A stretch of DNA of 64,000 nucleotides from Segatella baroniae B14. Lineage in GTDB: Bacteria; Bacteroidota; Bacteroidia; Bacteroidales; Bacteroidaceae. Positions 1 to 8,612 of the stretch are shown piece by piece. Within the stretch, counting starts at the first letter, position 1. Every line of letters begins with the position of its first letter. The position numbers were made by a program, and so were the translations under genes. Where the stretch lies: contig NZ_CP091799.1 of NCBI RefSeq assembly GCF_022024235.1, forward strand, positions 784,001 to 848,000, given 5' to 3'. The notes beneath the pieces were generated by a model that made no database searches, was not told where the DNA came from, and saw nothing but the letters and a program-made list of their open reading frames with translations.

Positions 1-67
1 GCAGTAGATTTAAAACTTTTCATAATATGTAATATTTTTGTTATTTTGTTGATACAATATATCATTT

Positions 68-994
68 TTACTTGTGGCCGACTTTGCAAATATAGCATGC
101 AAAAGCGTCTCTTATGATGTCTGCGTGATCGAAAGCGAGACGTGGCAACTCTGTAATCGAGAACCACTGTGCCTTGGCAGCATCGTCTTGACCTTTCACG
201 TCTATAGGTGCATCGATAATAGCCAGATAGGCCACCGTTATAGTACGTCCTCTTGGATCACGATCTACCTTAGAGTATGTACCAATTTGCTCAGCTGCTG
301 CCACTTTTAGACCTGTCTCTTCCTCCAGTTCTCTGATAGCACATTGCTCAATAGTCTCATCCATATTTAAAAATCCGCCAGGGAAAGCCCAACACCCCTT
401 ATAGGGATCTCTACCACGTTGTATCAGTAGCACCCTGGGCTTAGCTTCTTTTGTGATAACAATACAGTCTGCTGTTAATGCAGGTCGAGGATAATCGTAC
501 ACAAAGTAATTCTCTTTAGGCCCCCTTATTGCAAATTCGTTTATCTCGTCGGCTATGATTTTTTCAACATTGCGATTGGAGTTAGGCATTTTTTCCTTAT
601 ATTCGATGTCGTTATCATGCAGCATTTTTTTTAGATAAGCCGAATATATCTCTAAATCTCTGATTTTCTGCTTTAAGAGGCGTTTTTGTAATACTCTTTT
701 GGGGAAAGTTCTGACTATCAAACCTTTCAGCCTGTTGATTTCAGATTGCTGCTGATTAATAATAGCCATCTTTTCATGATATGTTTCGTTCCATTCATGG
801 ACAGTATCAAGTTCCTTCTGCAGCATTACATTTTCTTCTTCTAGCCCTTTTGTATACTTGGTGAGTTGCTCCAGCCTTTTTATGTCTTTACGATAGGACT
901 CGATTATATATCTCATCCTCACTTCGTAAGGAATGTCGTCATTGAAAACTTGGTGTGGTTCTATTTTGTTGGTCATTTTTATGGTGTCTAACAT
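68..994 (-). CDS. Nudix hydrolase with long coiled-coil N-terminal region
   Basis: The C-terminal half is a Nudix domain. The full Nudix box (G-x5-E-x7-REL-x-EE-x-GL) lies at about residues 207-229 and should bind Mg2+ for cleaving a nucleoside-diphosphate-linked substrate. The substrate cannot be read from sequence; the domain resembles ADP-ribose or sugar-nucleotide type Nudix proteins. The first ~130 residues are charged and heptad-like (Leu/Glu/Lys/Gln rich), a probable coiled coil that ordinary ~150-residue Nudix enzymes lack. The frame stays open up to 1084, but a minus-strand -7 promoter element (TACCTTTG, 1035-1042) lies inside that extension, so I place the start at the Met at 994; the Met at 976 is an alternative. 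Cytoplasmic. Nudix assignment is firm, substrate unknown. Confidence 0.85.
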   Translation of the reverse strand: MLDTIKMTNKIEPHQVFNDDIPYEVRMRYIIESYRKDIKRLEQLTKYTKGLEEENVMLQKELDTVHEWNETYHEKMAIINQQQSEINRLKGLIVRTFPKRVLQKRLLKQKIRDLEIYSAYLKKMLHDNDIEYKEKMPNSNRNVEKIIADEINEFAIRGPKENYFVYDYPRPALTADCIVITKEAKPRVLLIQRGRDPYKGCWAFPGGFLNMDETIEQCAIRELEEETGLKVAAAEQIGTYSKVDRDPRGRTITVAYLAIIDAPIDVKGQDDAAKAQWFSITELPRLAFDHADIIRDAFACYICKVGHK

Positions 995-1084
995 GTTAAT
1001 TTCTCTATCAAGGCAGTTTGTCTGATATGTGGCACAAAGGTATAAATTTTTCTTCGAATAATTTCTTATCCGACCAACATTCAT

Positions 1085-1508
1085 TATTTATAAAATATTA
1101 AACTTTCTTATTTTTCGGGTGTTGGTAGTAATCTGTTTTTTACTTCGCTTAGTTTATATACAGCGATTTGCTTATCTTTTTAATGTATTTAGATATAAGG
1201 GGGCTCCATGCACCTGGTGGTATCTAGAGCCGCGAAAGTAGCTATCAAAATACTAATGATAATATGCATAATAGTCTTTCATGTTTCCTTTTTCCATAGT
1301 TTTATGTGTGTTACGTCGGTTTAGATACCTATTATATGCCATAAAAAATGGCTAATAAATGGTATTTCGGAATAGGGAAGAATAGCTTATCTTTGTAGTC
1401 GGAAATAAATATCAAGAGATGCAACGTGTGTTGCCACCAACCGAGCTTACTATAGCGTAGCCACGGTGGGATATATGATGTGAGTGTTTTAACTAAAAAA
1501 GAAACGTT
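1085..1508. other. Gene-free region with structured leader of the downstream gene
   Basis: This stretch separates the Nudix gene from the 183-aa gene. It holds a GGCTC/GAGCC hairpin at 1202-1231 and a sigma-ABfr promoter at 1365-1395. Between promoter and start codon are two more hairpins: GCAAC-GTGT-GTTGC (1421-1434) and a branched CCACC...GGTGG stem just after it. I recognise no known riboswitch class. Confidence 0.5.
1365..1395 (+). promoter_or_regulatory. Promoter of the 183-aa hypothetical gene
   Basis: TTTC at 1365-1368, a 19-nt spacer and TATCTTTG at 1388-1395 match the Bacteroidota form TTTG-N19/20-TAnnTTTG with one change. Transcription would start near 1401, giving a leader of about 107 nt. 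Confidence 0.6.
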
Positions 1509-2060
1509 ATGAGTGCAAAAACTATTTTAAGTATCGGTAAAACGGTCAGAGTAAATTTTGACGGGATAGAATTAATAGGTAAAATTAATTACATTTCAGC
1601 ATCTTCTATCGAAGTACAGATGACTGTACCTTTTAAAGGTGTAAGACTGAGACGTGACTTAGAGTATTCAGCTTCAGATACCTATAGTTATCTCGATAAA
1701 TACGGTGTCGAAACTGCTCATGATCTGCTTAGGCAGATATATCTCAATTGTCAGAAAATTATACTCGAAGAGGATTATATCCGCGATGCTTATCCTGATT
1801 ACTTGGAGAGAAAGCATATTTTGTCTCGACAACTGGCCTCGCTTCATGAGAAGTATGATAGTGAGGAAAGCCGTACCGTGGCCGATGAATTATCATTTGA
1901 GTATCTTGAACATTTATATCAATTGCATTCTCTCGAAGAGTCTATTCGCGATTTATCAGTGAAATTAATACTATTGCCTGACAGAATATTACGAAATGGC
2001 AACATTCCTTTAGGGTTTGTCCGTACGGCTCTTCACCCGCTATTGGGTTTAAGTGTGTAA
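1509..2060 (+). CDS. Hypothetical protein, 183 aa
   Basis: I do not recognise the family. Residues 1-60 are beta-rich with alternating hydrophobics (GKTVRVNFDG...), reminiscent of a small beta-barrel or PilZ/SH3-like fold, though this is only an impression. Residues ~75-155 are predicted helical and strongly charged. No signal peptide or membrane segment is seen, so it is probably cytoplasmic. It has its own promoter, an unusually structured leader and a strong terminator directly after its stop, so it is a monocistronic gene. Confidence 0.7.
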   Translation: MSAKTILSIGKTVRVNFDGIELIGKINYISASSIEVQMTVPFKGVRLRRDLEYSASDTYSYLDKYGVETAHDLLRQIYLNCQKIILEEDYIRDAYPDYLERKHILSRQLASLHEKYDSEESRTVADELSFEYLEHLYQLHSLEESIRDLSVKLILLPDRILRNGNIPLGFVRTALHPLLGLSV

Positions 2061-2105
2061 ACATTGAGAGCTGAGAATGTATCTCAGCTCTCAATGTTTT
2101 TTTAT
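2061..2105 (+). terminator. Intrinsic terminator
   Basis: A 16-bp near-perfect stem (ACATTGAGAGCTGAGA with its complement, 2061-2096) is followed by seven T residues. It ends the 183-aa gene and faces the convergent GH43 gene. Confidence 0.9.
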
Positions 2106-2141
2106 CTTTATGTATAGCTTTTTTGTAGTGATGGGGAGGAC

Positions 2142-3890
2142 TTATTTTGTAAATCTGATCCAATCTATGTCTAAGAAGGCTGCATCATTCTTAGTCTCTG
2201 GACGCATATTGAAAAATCCGATTTTAGCGCCTACCCATTTGCCTTCTTTTACTTCGAATGGTGTACCCATTTTGCTGTATTTTTTGCCATCAAGACTGTA
2301 GTAGAATTGTGCATGACTCTTAATGTTATTGCCAATGCCACTACTCTTTACTTCTGCTCTAACATATACATCTACTGTGCCCATTCTAGGCTGTGGTATG
2401 TCGTCTACTGCATATTTTTGAGTGTATGGCTTGGCTTGCTTTACCATCTTTACCGGTATTTCGGCTATTGTCTTTTCGGCTTTGCCTTTTTGTGCTCCAA
2501 GGCAGGTTACGTATCGCAGTACGCACCCATTCTCTGTAGATACAAATTTCAGGGCAGCATAGTCTAGACCTTTAATCATAAAGCCAGCTTCTTCGCCCTT
2601 CTGCTTGTATGATGGATTTGGAATAAACTTTAGTTTAGCAGTAGCTGTAAAGTTCTCTGTTGGTAATTTCTGCATCAAAGCATTTTGAAGGTCTGATAAG
2701 TTTTTATAGTTGTCAGGTGCTTGTACGCCATAGAGGCGAAGTTTGCTTTTTGCTGCATCGCAGAAGTACCAATATTGACTGTAAGGGCCTTCAAACTGCC
2801 ACTGCAAACCTAATGTAGTAGAGTTAAAATCGTCATCTTCGGCTGGCTGAAAATTACCACTTGATGGCAGATTAGGTTTCTTCCAAGTTTGTACAGGGTC
2901 GCCACAGCCGTCTCCATCTTTGTCCTCACCGATAACAAGCCAGTCGTTTTTCCATCGTGCTGGCTGTAGGTGTACTACGCGCCCGTAAGCGTGCTTATCC
3001 TGAAAATGCAAAAACCAGTCTTCACCATTCTGAGTGTCTACCCATGCCCCCTGGTGTGGACCATTAATCTTAGATTTGCCCTGTGCCAAACCAACATATT
3101 CTTCGTATGGGCCATAGGGATTCTTGGAGCGGAGTTCTACTTGCCAACCATATTTTACACCTCCAGCTGGTGAGAAAATGTAGTAATAGCCGTTACGCTT
3201 ATAAAACTTTGTTCCCTCGATGGTAGGTTGATCTTCGTGACCGTCGTATACAATTTGAGACGGACCGATAACTTTGGTACCGTCTGGAGACATAGGGGCT
3301 ACGAAGAGTACTGACTTTACTCCTGCTCGTGAACCTGCACATCCGTGACTGAGATAGGCTTTGCCATCTTCATCCCAAAGTGGACAGCAGTCGATAAGAC
3401 CTTTACCTTTCATTACCCATACAGGCTCAGACCATGTTTCACGCGGATTTCTAGTCTTTGTCATGAAAAGTCCCTGGTCAGGATCGCCACAGTAGATGTA
3501 AAACCAGCCATCGTGATAACGTATGGATGGGGCCCATACATAGTTGCCATGCTGTATCTTCTTATGCCAGTCGAGGTCGGTACCTTGATACTCTGGTAAC
3601 ACAGGGTAGCCATCCTTGAAGGCTGAACCTATTAGTTCCCAGTTGACGAGGTCGGTGGAGTGTAAAATCTGTAACCCCGGGAAATTAGCAAATGAAGAAG
3701 AAGTCATATAATAGTCGTTGCCTACACGACAAACATCGGGGTCGCTATAGTCAGCATCGATGATCGGATTTCGATATTTACCACCTGGTAAATTCGGATT
3801 CCAAGTATTTGATGGTGACTGAGCTTTCATGGGTGTGGTATTAAGCAGAAAACTGGTCATAGCCACAACCATATAAGTAATTCGTTTCAT
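2142..3890 (-). CDS. Secreted glycoside hydrolase family 43 (beta-xylosidase/arabinofuranosidase type)
   Basis: The protein begins with a signal peptide (residues 1-23). A five-bladed GH43 propeller follows at about 35-340. The expected catalytic triad is visible: general base Asp50 in YSDPD, pKa-modulating Asp167 in LIDCCP and general acid Glu225 in IEGTKF. A C-terminal beta-sandwich (about 355-582) is typical of xylan-active GH43 enzymes with a concanavalin-like module. Expected to release xylose or arabinose from xylan side chains or oligomers in the periplasm or outside the cell. A -7 element TAAATTTG (minus strand, 3942-3949) lies upstream. It stands alone, without SusCD partners. Family is firm; exact substrate is inferred. 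Confidence 0.9.
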   Translation of the reverse strand: MKRITYMVVAMTSFLLNTTPMKAQSPSNTWNPNLPGGKYRNPIIDADYSDPDVCRVGNDYYMTSSSFANFPGLQILHSTDLVNWELIGSAFKDGYPVLPEYQGTDLDWHKKIQHGNYVWAPSIRYHDGWFYIYCGDPDQGLFMTKTRNPRETWSEPVWVMKGKGLIDCCPLWDEDGKAYLSHGCAGSRAGVKSVLFVAPMSPDGTKVIGPSQIVYDGHEDQPTIEGTKFYKRNGYYYIFSPAGGVKYGWQVELRSKNPYGPYEEYVGLAQGKSKINGPHQGAWVDTQNGEDWFLHFQDKHAYGRVVHLQPARWKNDWLVIGEDKDGDGCGDPVQTWKKPNLPSSGNFQPAEDDDFNSTTLGLQWQFEGPYSQYWYFCDAAKSKLRLYGVQAPDNYKNLSDLQNALMQKLPTENFTATAKLKFIPNPSYKQKGEEAGFMIKGLDYAALKFVSTENGCVLRYVTCLGAQKGKAEKTIAEIPVKMVKQAKPYTQKYAVDDIPQPRMGTVDVYVRAEVKSSGIGNNIKSHAQFYYSLDGKKYSKMGTPFEVKEGKWVGAKIGFFNMRPETKNDAAFLDIDWIRFTK

Positions 3891-4324
3891 ATTATAATAT
3901 TATTGTGTAAAATGATTGATTTGTTTGTTAGAATTCAAAAGCAAATTTACTAAAAATGTCCGAAACAGAGTCGTTTATCGTTTATTATTGTTCTTATCTA
4001 AACTACAAGTGATAATATTTCCTCATAATATGACAATCTTTACTCTTTATATATGTTGTGACTTTTATCTTCGAAAGATATATATGGACTTGTTATTCTG
4101 TTAAAGACATAATAGAACAATTTGCTTGAAATTTCAAAAAATGAAATATGATTAACAGAAAGAATAAATTTACTATCGGGGGAGGGCGTAAGAATAAAAA
4201 AAGAGAATGTGCCTAAAAAATTTAGACTCATCCTCTTTTATATTATAATAAGGTGGGGGCATTTTTCATGAATACGGTGAATAATAATTTTACCCGAACC
4301 CCAAGATATAGACTCTAATGATGA
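3891..4324. other. Intergenic region upstream of GH43
   Basis: It contains the -7 element of the GH43 promoter (3942-3949, minus) and an A/T-rich inverted repeat at 4199-4239 (AAAAGAG...CTCTTTT with an inner CTAAA/TTTAG stem) that may terminate a transcript. I see no gene in it. Confidence 0.5.
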
Positions 4325-5059
4325 TTAGTATAATTCTGCCGGTATTTTGTCTTTGGCATTATTAAAGTCTTCTACTGTGTCTAATTCGCATGAAAAATAG
4401 CGGGTTACGTCGATTACACGATAGCTATGACCTTGTGGAATAAGTCGTTCAAAAGCTAATTCGTAGAATTTGTTTTCAAGATGTTCCTGATTCATCATGA
4501 CTTCAAGTTCGTGGTAAAGGGCTATAGAGTAGGCTTTACCGATTTTCTCTATACCAAGACTTTCACCTGCAGCATCGGCTACGTTACAGGTCTTACTAAT
4601 CTCTCGGATTACACCTTTCTCGTCGATGACTACCTTCATCTCTTCTTCTCCCAATTCGTGCTTGATAAGGGTGAGTACATTGTCGGCATCGCAGGCAAGT
4701 ACTTCTTTCACGATATTGGCATCGTAGAGCAAATCGCTATCGAGTAAGAGAAAATCCTGATTTTCAGCTTCTGGGCGAGCCAGCCATAGTGAGTAGATAT
4801 TATTGGTGCTGCTGTATACTTCGTTGTGAATATACTTCACACTGATGCTGTTGCCATACTGCTGAGCTACAAAGTTCTCGATCATCTCATGGAGATAGCC
4901 GGTTACGATGACAAATTGGTCGATGCCATTCTGGATAAGGGCATCCATGCTTCGTTGCAATAGGCACCGCTCACCAATTTGGAGCAGACACTTTGGGGTG
5001 TGCTCTGTAAGTGGGCGTAGACGCGATGCTGTGCCAGCTGCTAATATTACTGCTTTCAT
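4325..5059 (-). CDS. LicC-like nucleotidyltransferase (probable cytidylyltransferase for a phospho-alcohol)
   Basis: This is a NTP-transferase fold protein of 244 aa. The nucleotide-binding signature LAAGTASRLRPLT is at residues 6-18, PKCLL at 22-26 and the metal-binding DSD at 107-109. The NNIYSLW stretch near 86-92 resembles LicC-type CTP:phosphocholine cytidylyltransferases more than sugar-1-phosphate enzymes. It would activate a phospho-amino-alcohol or other phospho-alcohol to the CDP form in the cytosol. It lies 41 bp behind the PLP enzyme at 5101-6138 and is probably co-transcribed with it. A CDP-alcohol phosphatidyltransferase sits in the divergent operon, which fits CDP-alcohol production. 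The nucleotide and acceptor are inferred, not shown. Confidence 0.8.
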   Translation of the reverse strand: MKAVILAAGTASRLRPLTEHTPKCLLQIGERCLLQRSMDALIQNGIDQFVIVTGYLHEMIENFVAQQYGNSISVKYIHNEVYSSTNNIYSLWLARPEAENQDFLLLDSDLLYDANIVKEVLACDADNVLTLIKHELGEEEMKVVIDEKGVIREISKTCNVADAAGESLGIEKIGKAYSIALYHELEVMMNQEHLENKFYELAFERLIPQGHSYRVIDVTRYFSCELDTVEDFNNAKDKIPAELY

Positions 5060-5100
5060 ATCGATCGTGTTATGACTTTATTCTGCTATTGTTGTACATC

Positions 5101-6138
5101 TTATAGAGCAGTAGCAATACGTTTAATGGTGTCTACCACTACCTGAATCTGTTCGCGACGGCCAAGAGTAATGCGAAGGCAGTCTTCGAGACCTTTATCA
5201 GTCATGAATTTTATCTTGTAGTTTTGAGCCTTCAGTTCTTCTTGTAATTTCTCCTTAATAGCAACAGGGTATTTCACAAGAATAAAGTTGGCTACACTCT
5301 TATATACCTTAAAACCTGGAAGATTGCCGAGTTCGCTCTTGAAAAGTTGTCGATCCCATTCCATATCATTGGCTACATTACGATAGTGCTCGTCACTCTC
5401 GAGAGCAGCTAAAGCTACAGCCTCGCTAAAGCGGTTATAGCCTAAGTACTTATTGGCATAGTTTAAGAAGTCTTCATTGCCTTTACCGATGAATCCGAAG
5501 CCCATGCGAAGCCCAGGAAGACCGTAAAACTTAGATAATGTACGCGAAATGATAAGATTGTGGTGTTTGTTAACCAGTGGAGCAATATAGTCTACATCAG
5601 AAGTGATGAAAGAGGCGTATGCTTCGTCTACCAAGATCATGGTGTCTGAAGGTACATTATCGGCAATGCGACCGATTTCTTCTGATGTGAGAGAGTTACC
5701 TGTAGGGTTGTTAGGAGAAGCTAACAAAACCATGCGTGGGTGGATGCGGTTAGCGTATGCGATAACTTCATCGACATCATATGCAAAGGTGTCACCTGTC
5801 TCATAGAGTGGGTACATCTCGAAAGTTCCGCCGCATTCGCCAGCGATACGGTTATAATACCACCATGAGAATTGTGGTATCATAATGGTATTGTTGTCGC
5901 CCTTAGACAAGTAGTAGTGTACGGTGTTTTTCAGTATATCTTCACCACCATAACCTAGTAGTACCTGCTCTTCTGGTACACCATAGATTTCACTCAACCG
6001 TACTGATACTACACTTTTCTTACCTTCGTCGTAAATACGGGTGTAAAAACAAAGAGTCTCAGGGTCAAAACTCTTAATAGCATCGATTACCTTCTGAGAA
6101 GGTTTGAAATTAAATTCGTTTCTATCAAGAAAATTCAT
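5101..6138 (-). CDS. HisC/CobD-like PLP-dependent aminotransferase or decarboxylase
   Basis: Fold-type I PLP enzyme of 345 aa. SPNNPTG is at 141-147, the PLP-ring Asp171 is in DEAY, and the Schiff-base Lys203 is in SRTLSKFYGLPGLR; a C-terminal LRITLG arginine would bind the substrate carboxylate. It resembles histidinol-phosphate aminotransferase and threonine-phosphate decarboxylase (CobD), which sequence alone separates poorly. No his or cobalamin genes are nearby. It is first in an operon with a LicC-like nucleotidyltransferase, so a role in making a phospho-amino-alcohol, for example by decarboxylating O-phosphoserine or O-phosphothreonine, is a reasonable guess. A minus-strand -7 element TAATTTTG is at 6252-6259. 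Confidence 0.8.
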   Translation of the reverse strand: MNFLDRNEFNFKPSQKVIDAIKSFDPETLCFYTRIYDEGKKSVVSVRLSEIYGVPEEQVLLGYGGEDILKNTVHYYLSKGDNNTIMIPQFSWWYYNRIAGECGGTFEMYPLYETGDTFAYDVDEVIAYANRIHPRMVLLASPNNPTGNSLTSEEIGRIADNVPSDTMILVDEAYASFITSDVDYIAPLVNKHHNLIISRTLSKFYGLPGLRMGFGFIGKGNEDFLNYANKYLGYNRFSEAVALAALESDEHYRNVANDMEWDRQLFKSELGNLPGFKVYKSVANFILVKYPVAIKEKLQEELKAQNYKIKFMTDKGLEDCLRITLGRREQIQVVVDTIKRIATAL

Positions 6139-6495
6139 ATTTATATCTTATATTTTTGTTATCACTCATGTTTTGGCTTATATGGCCCGATGGTTACTTG
6201 TCGATTATTAGTATGCACATATTACAGACTTATCTTCTCGTACAAGCACGGCAAAATTACTAAAAATATATTAAATGAAGGGTTATTTTTATGCTAAAAC
6301 TGCTTGGTGAGGTGTAAATTATTAGTATAGACGGGGAAAAATGACTATTATTGATGAAAAATAGACCATTTTGTGAAAAGATATCTTGTTTTTCGCTTGG
6401 ATAGTTAGTTACAATAAACAAATATTAACAATTATAAGGGGTATCTTTCAGCTAATATCCGTAATTTTGCCTTACAAAACAAAAAATTGATAAAA
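6139..6495. promoter_or_regulatory. Divergent promoter region of the lipid headgroup cluster
   Basis: A TAATTTTG element on the minus strand (6252-6259) should serve the PLP enzyme and one on the plus strand (6462-6469) the phosphatidyltransferase. Neither has a clear TTTG at the usual distance. The A/T-rich space between them could hold a shared regulator site, but I see no definite dyad. Confidence 0.5.
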
Positions 6496-7476
6496 ATGAA
6501 CGAAAAAGTACAATCAACACTAAAGTCTTCTGAGACTGAAGACTGGCTTGATTATCATTTTGTACGACCTCTTAGTTATTATTGTGCTGTAGGTTTTGCG
6601 AAGTTGGGTGTTCACCCGAATATGGTAACGATCATGTCGATGATCATTGGTGCGGCTAGTACCTATTTTTATGCACATGGATGTTATTATTATGAGGGTA
6701 TGGAGGGTTTGGTGTATAATCTTATCGCCATTTTCCTACTTATTTGGGCTGATATATACGACTGTACCGATGGTCAGCTGGCTCGTATGACAGGCAAGAA
6801 GAGTCAAATGGGACGTATCCTGGATGGGGCTGCTGGATTCGTATGGTTTGTGCCTATTTATCTTGGCTTGGTATATCGATTCTATAACTATCATGATATA
6901 GAGTTTTCGTGGTTAGATATCGATAATACGATGGATAATACGTATATCGCAACGGGTGTAGTATTCGTGCTCGCTCTTATTTCTGGATTTCTTGGTATGG
7001 GCGGTCAGCAGAGATTGGCAGACTACTATATTCAGATACATCTTTTCTTCTTAAAGGGTGAAAAGGGTAGTGAGCTTGATAATTCTGCACAGCAGCAAAA
7101 GCTCTATGACGAGACTCCGTGGAAGGGCAACCTTATTTGGAAGTATTTTCTAAAATCATATGTAGGTTACACGAAGAAGCAAGAGAAGGCTACTCCTGAG
7201 TTTCAGAAGCTGATGGGTAAGCTTAAGGATAAGTATGGATCGGTAGATAAGATACCTGCAGAAGTGCGTGAAGAAATTCATCGTAACTCATTGGCTATCA
7301 TGAAGTGGAATGGGTTGCTTACCTTTAATTTCCGTTCAGGAATGTTCTTTATCTTCTGTCTACTTGATATCCCTGTAGCCAACTTTCTGTTTGAGATTAT
7401 CGGTATGTCTTTGCTTACCTATTATATTAATCATCGTCATGAGGCTTTCTGTAAGAAGATAGCTCAGAACTTGTAA
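6496..7476 (+). CDS. CDP-alcohol phosphatidyltransferase family protein with altered active site
   Basis: Membrane enzyme of 326 aa with about six hydrophobic segments. The CDP-alcohol phosphotransferase motif runs from Asp89: D89-x2-D92-G-x2-A-R97-x8-G106-x3-D110-x3. The last position, normally the fourth Asp and proposed catalytic base, is Gly114 here. A soluble stretch of about 90 residues (roughly 195-285) separates the last membrane segments. It should join a CDP-activated alcohol to a lipid or polyol acceptor at the inner membrane. I start it at ATG 6496 rather than the upstream in-frame TTG at 6487. It is followed 11 bp later by a flippase-like gene and stands divergent to a nucleotidyltransferase operon. 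Family is firm; donor and acceptor are unknown. Confidence 0.87.
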   Translation: MNEKVQSTLKSSETEDWLDYHFVRPLSYYCAVGFAKLGVHPNMVTIMSMIIGAASTYFYAHGCYYYEGMEGLVYNLIAIFLLIWADIYDCTDGQLARMTGKKSQMGRILDGAAGFVWFVPIYLGLVYRFYNYHDIEFSWLDIDNTMDNTYIATGVVFVLALISGFLGMGGQQRLADYYIQIHLFFLKGEKGSELDNSAQQQKLYDETPWKGNLIWKYFLKSYVGYTKKQEKATPEFQKLMGKLKDKYGSVDKIPAEVREEIHRNSLAIMKWNGLLTFNFRSGMFFIFCLLDIPVANFLFEIIGMSLLTYYINHRHEAFCKKIAQNL

Positions 7477-7487
7477 AGCCATCGGTT

Positions 7488-8531
7488 ATGAAGTTAACAA
7501 AACAAGGGCTCAATAATTTCTTTTTTATCCTCGGTATAGCAGCAGTAGTCATTATGCTCTTTACCTTTGATGTAAGTTTCGTGGAGCTATGGGGGCATCT
7601 CAAAAGAGCCGGTTATTGGCTTATTCCAATTATTGGTATTTGGGTTGTCATCTACGGCATTAATGCATGGGCATGGTATTGTATTATTCAGGGTAATAAG
7701 AGTGAAGATGAACATGTTAGTTTCTTAAGAGTTTTCAAACTGACCATTACTGGATATGCGCTTAACTATGCTACACCAGTTGGTGGTCTTGGCGGTGAGC
7801 CTTATCGCATCGTAGAGTTAACGCGCAATATGAGCAAAGAACATGCAACCTCATCCGTTATTCTGTACGCGATGATGCATATTTTTGCTCATTTCTGGCT
7901 CTGGTTTACCTCTATTTTCTTTTATCTTGGGTTGGTCGTTATTGGTGATATGCCGATGAATGTACCTACAGCAGCTGTACTGGCCATTATTGCTGTATTT
8001 TGTAGTATTGCTTTTTATTTCTTCAGTAAGGGTTATCGTAACGGTTTAGTCGTAAAATTAATTAGATTAATCGGTAAGATTCCTGGCTTAAAAAATTGGA
8101 GTTTGCGATTCCAAGCTAACCATGCTGATACTCTACAGCATATAGATCATCAGATAGCAGCCTTGCATGCTCAGGAAAAGAAAGCCTTCTATAGCAGTTT
8201 GTCACTGGAATATCTATCACGTATTGTGCAAAGCCTAGAGATCATGTTTATGTTACTCCTTTTCGGCATCGATTGTGGTGGAGGTTTTAGTGGACTATTT
8301 CTTACCTTTATGCATTCCATCTTGATACTATCGTTTACCACATTGTTGGCTAATCTAATAGGCTTTCTTCCAATGCAGTTGGGCGTGCAAGAGGGAGGCT
8401 TTGTTATTTCGATAGCCACCATGGGGTTATCAGCGGCCTTGGGTATCTTTGTCAGTATCATCTGCCGTGTGCGAGAGATTATCTGGATATTTATTGGTAT
8501 CATGCTGATGAAAGTTGGAAACAATGATTAA
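7488..8531 (+). CDS. LPG_synthase_TM / UPF0104-type multi-span membrane protein
   Basis: A 347-aa protein with about eight hydrophobic segments and the hallmark PVGGLGGEPYR loop near residues 95-105, as in the flippase-like membrane half of lysylphosphatidylglycerol synthase (MprF). No C-terminal aminoacyl-transferase domain is present, so it is unlikely to aminoacylate lipids itself; lipid transport across the inner membrane is the likelier role. It lies 11 bp behind the CDP-alcohol phosphatidyltransferase and is probably co-transcribed, which suggests it handles that enzyme's product. The transport role is inferred from the MprF comparison. Confidence 0.8.
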   Translation: MKLTKQGLNNFFFILGIAAVVIMLFTFDVSFVELWGHLKRAGYWLIPIIGIWVVIYGINAWAWYCIIQGNKSEDEHVSFLRVFKLTITGYALNYATPVGGLGGEPYRIVELTRNMSKEHATSSVILYAMMHIFAHFWLWFTSIFFYLGLVVIGDMPMNVPTAAVLAIIAVFCSIAFYFFSKGYRNGLVVKLIRLIGKIPGLKNWSLRFQANHADTLQHIDHQIAALHAQEKKAFYSSLSLEYLSRIVQSLEIMFMLLLFGIDCGGGFSGLFLTFMHSILILSFTTLLANLIGFLPMQLGVQEGGFVISIATMGLSAALGIFVSIICRVREIIWIFIGIMLMKVGNND

Positions 8532-8541
8532 ACAATTATTA

Positions 8542-8573
8542 TTTGGAGATTAATTTAAATATTTGTATCTTTG
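8542..8573 (+). promoter_or_regulatory. Promoter of ndk
   Basis: TTTG (8542-8545), a 20-nt spacer and TATCTTTG (8566-8573) are an exact match to the Bacteroidota housekeeping promoter form. It gives ndk its own transcript with a leader of about 33 nt. Confidence 0.8.
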
Positions 8574-8612
8574 TCAGCAGATTACAATAATCCTTAATAA
8601 ATTATATTCATA

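Noticed and set aside
4199..4239. A/T-rich inverted repeat as a definite terminator
   Set aside because: The stem is short and broken, and sequence of this composition pairs easily by chance; kept only as a note in the intergenic entry.
7488..8531. Lysylphosphatidylglycerol synthase (MprF) assignment
   Set aside because: Only the membrane half is present; the cytosolic aminoacyl-transferase domain needed for lysylation is missing.
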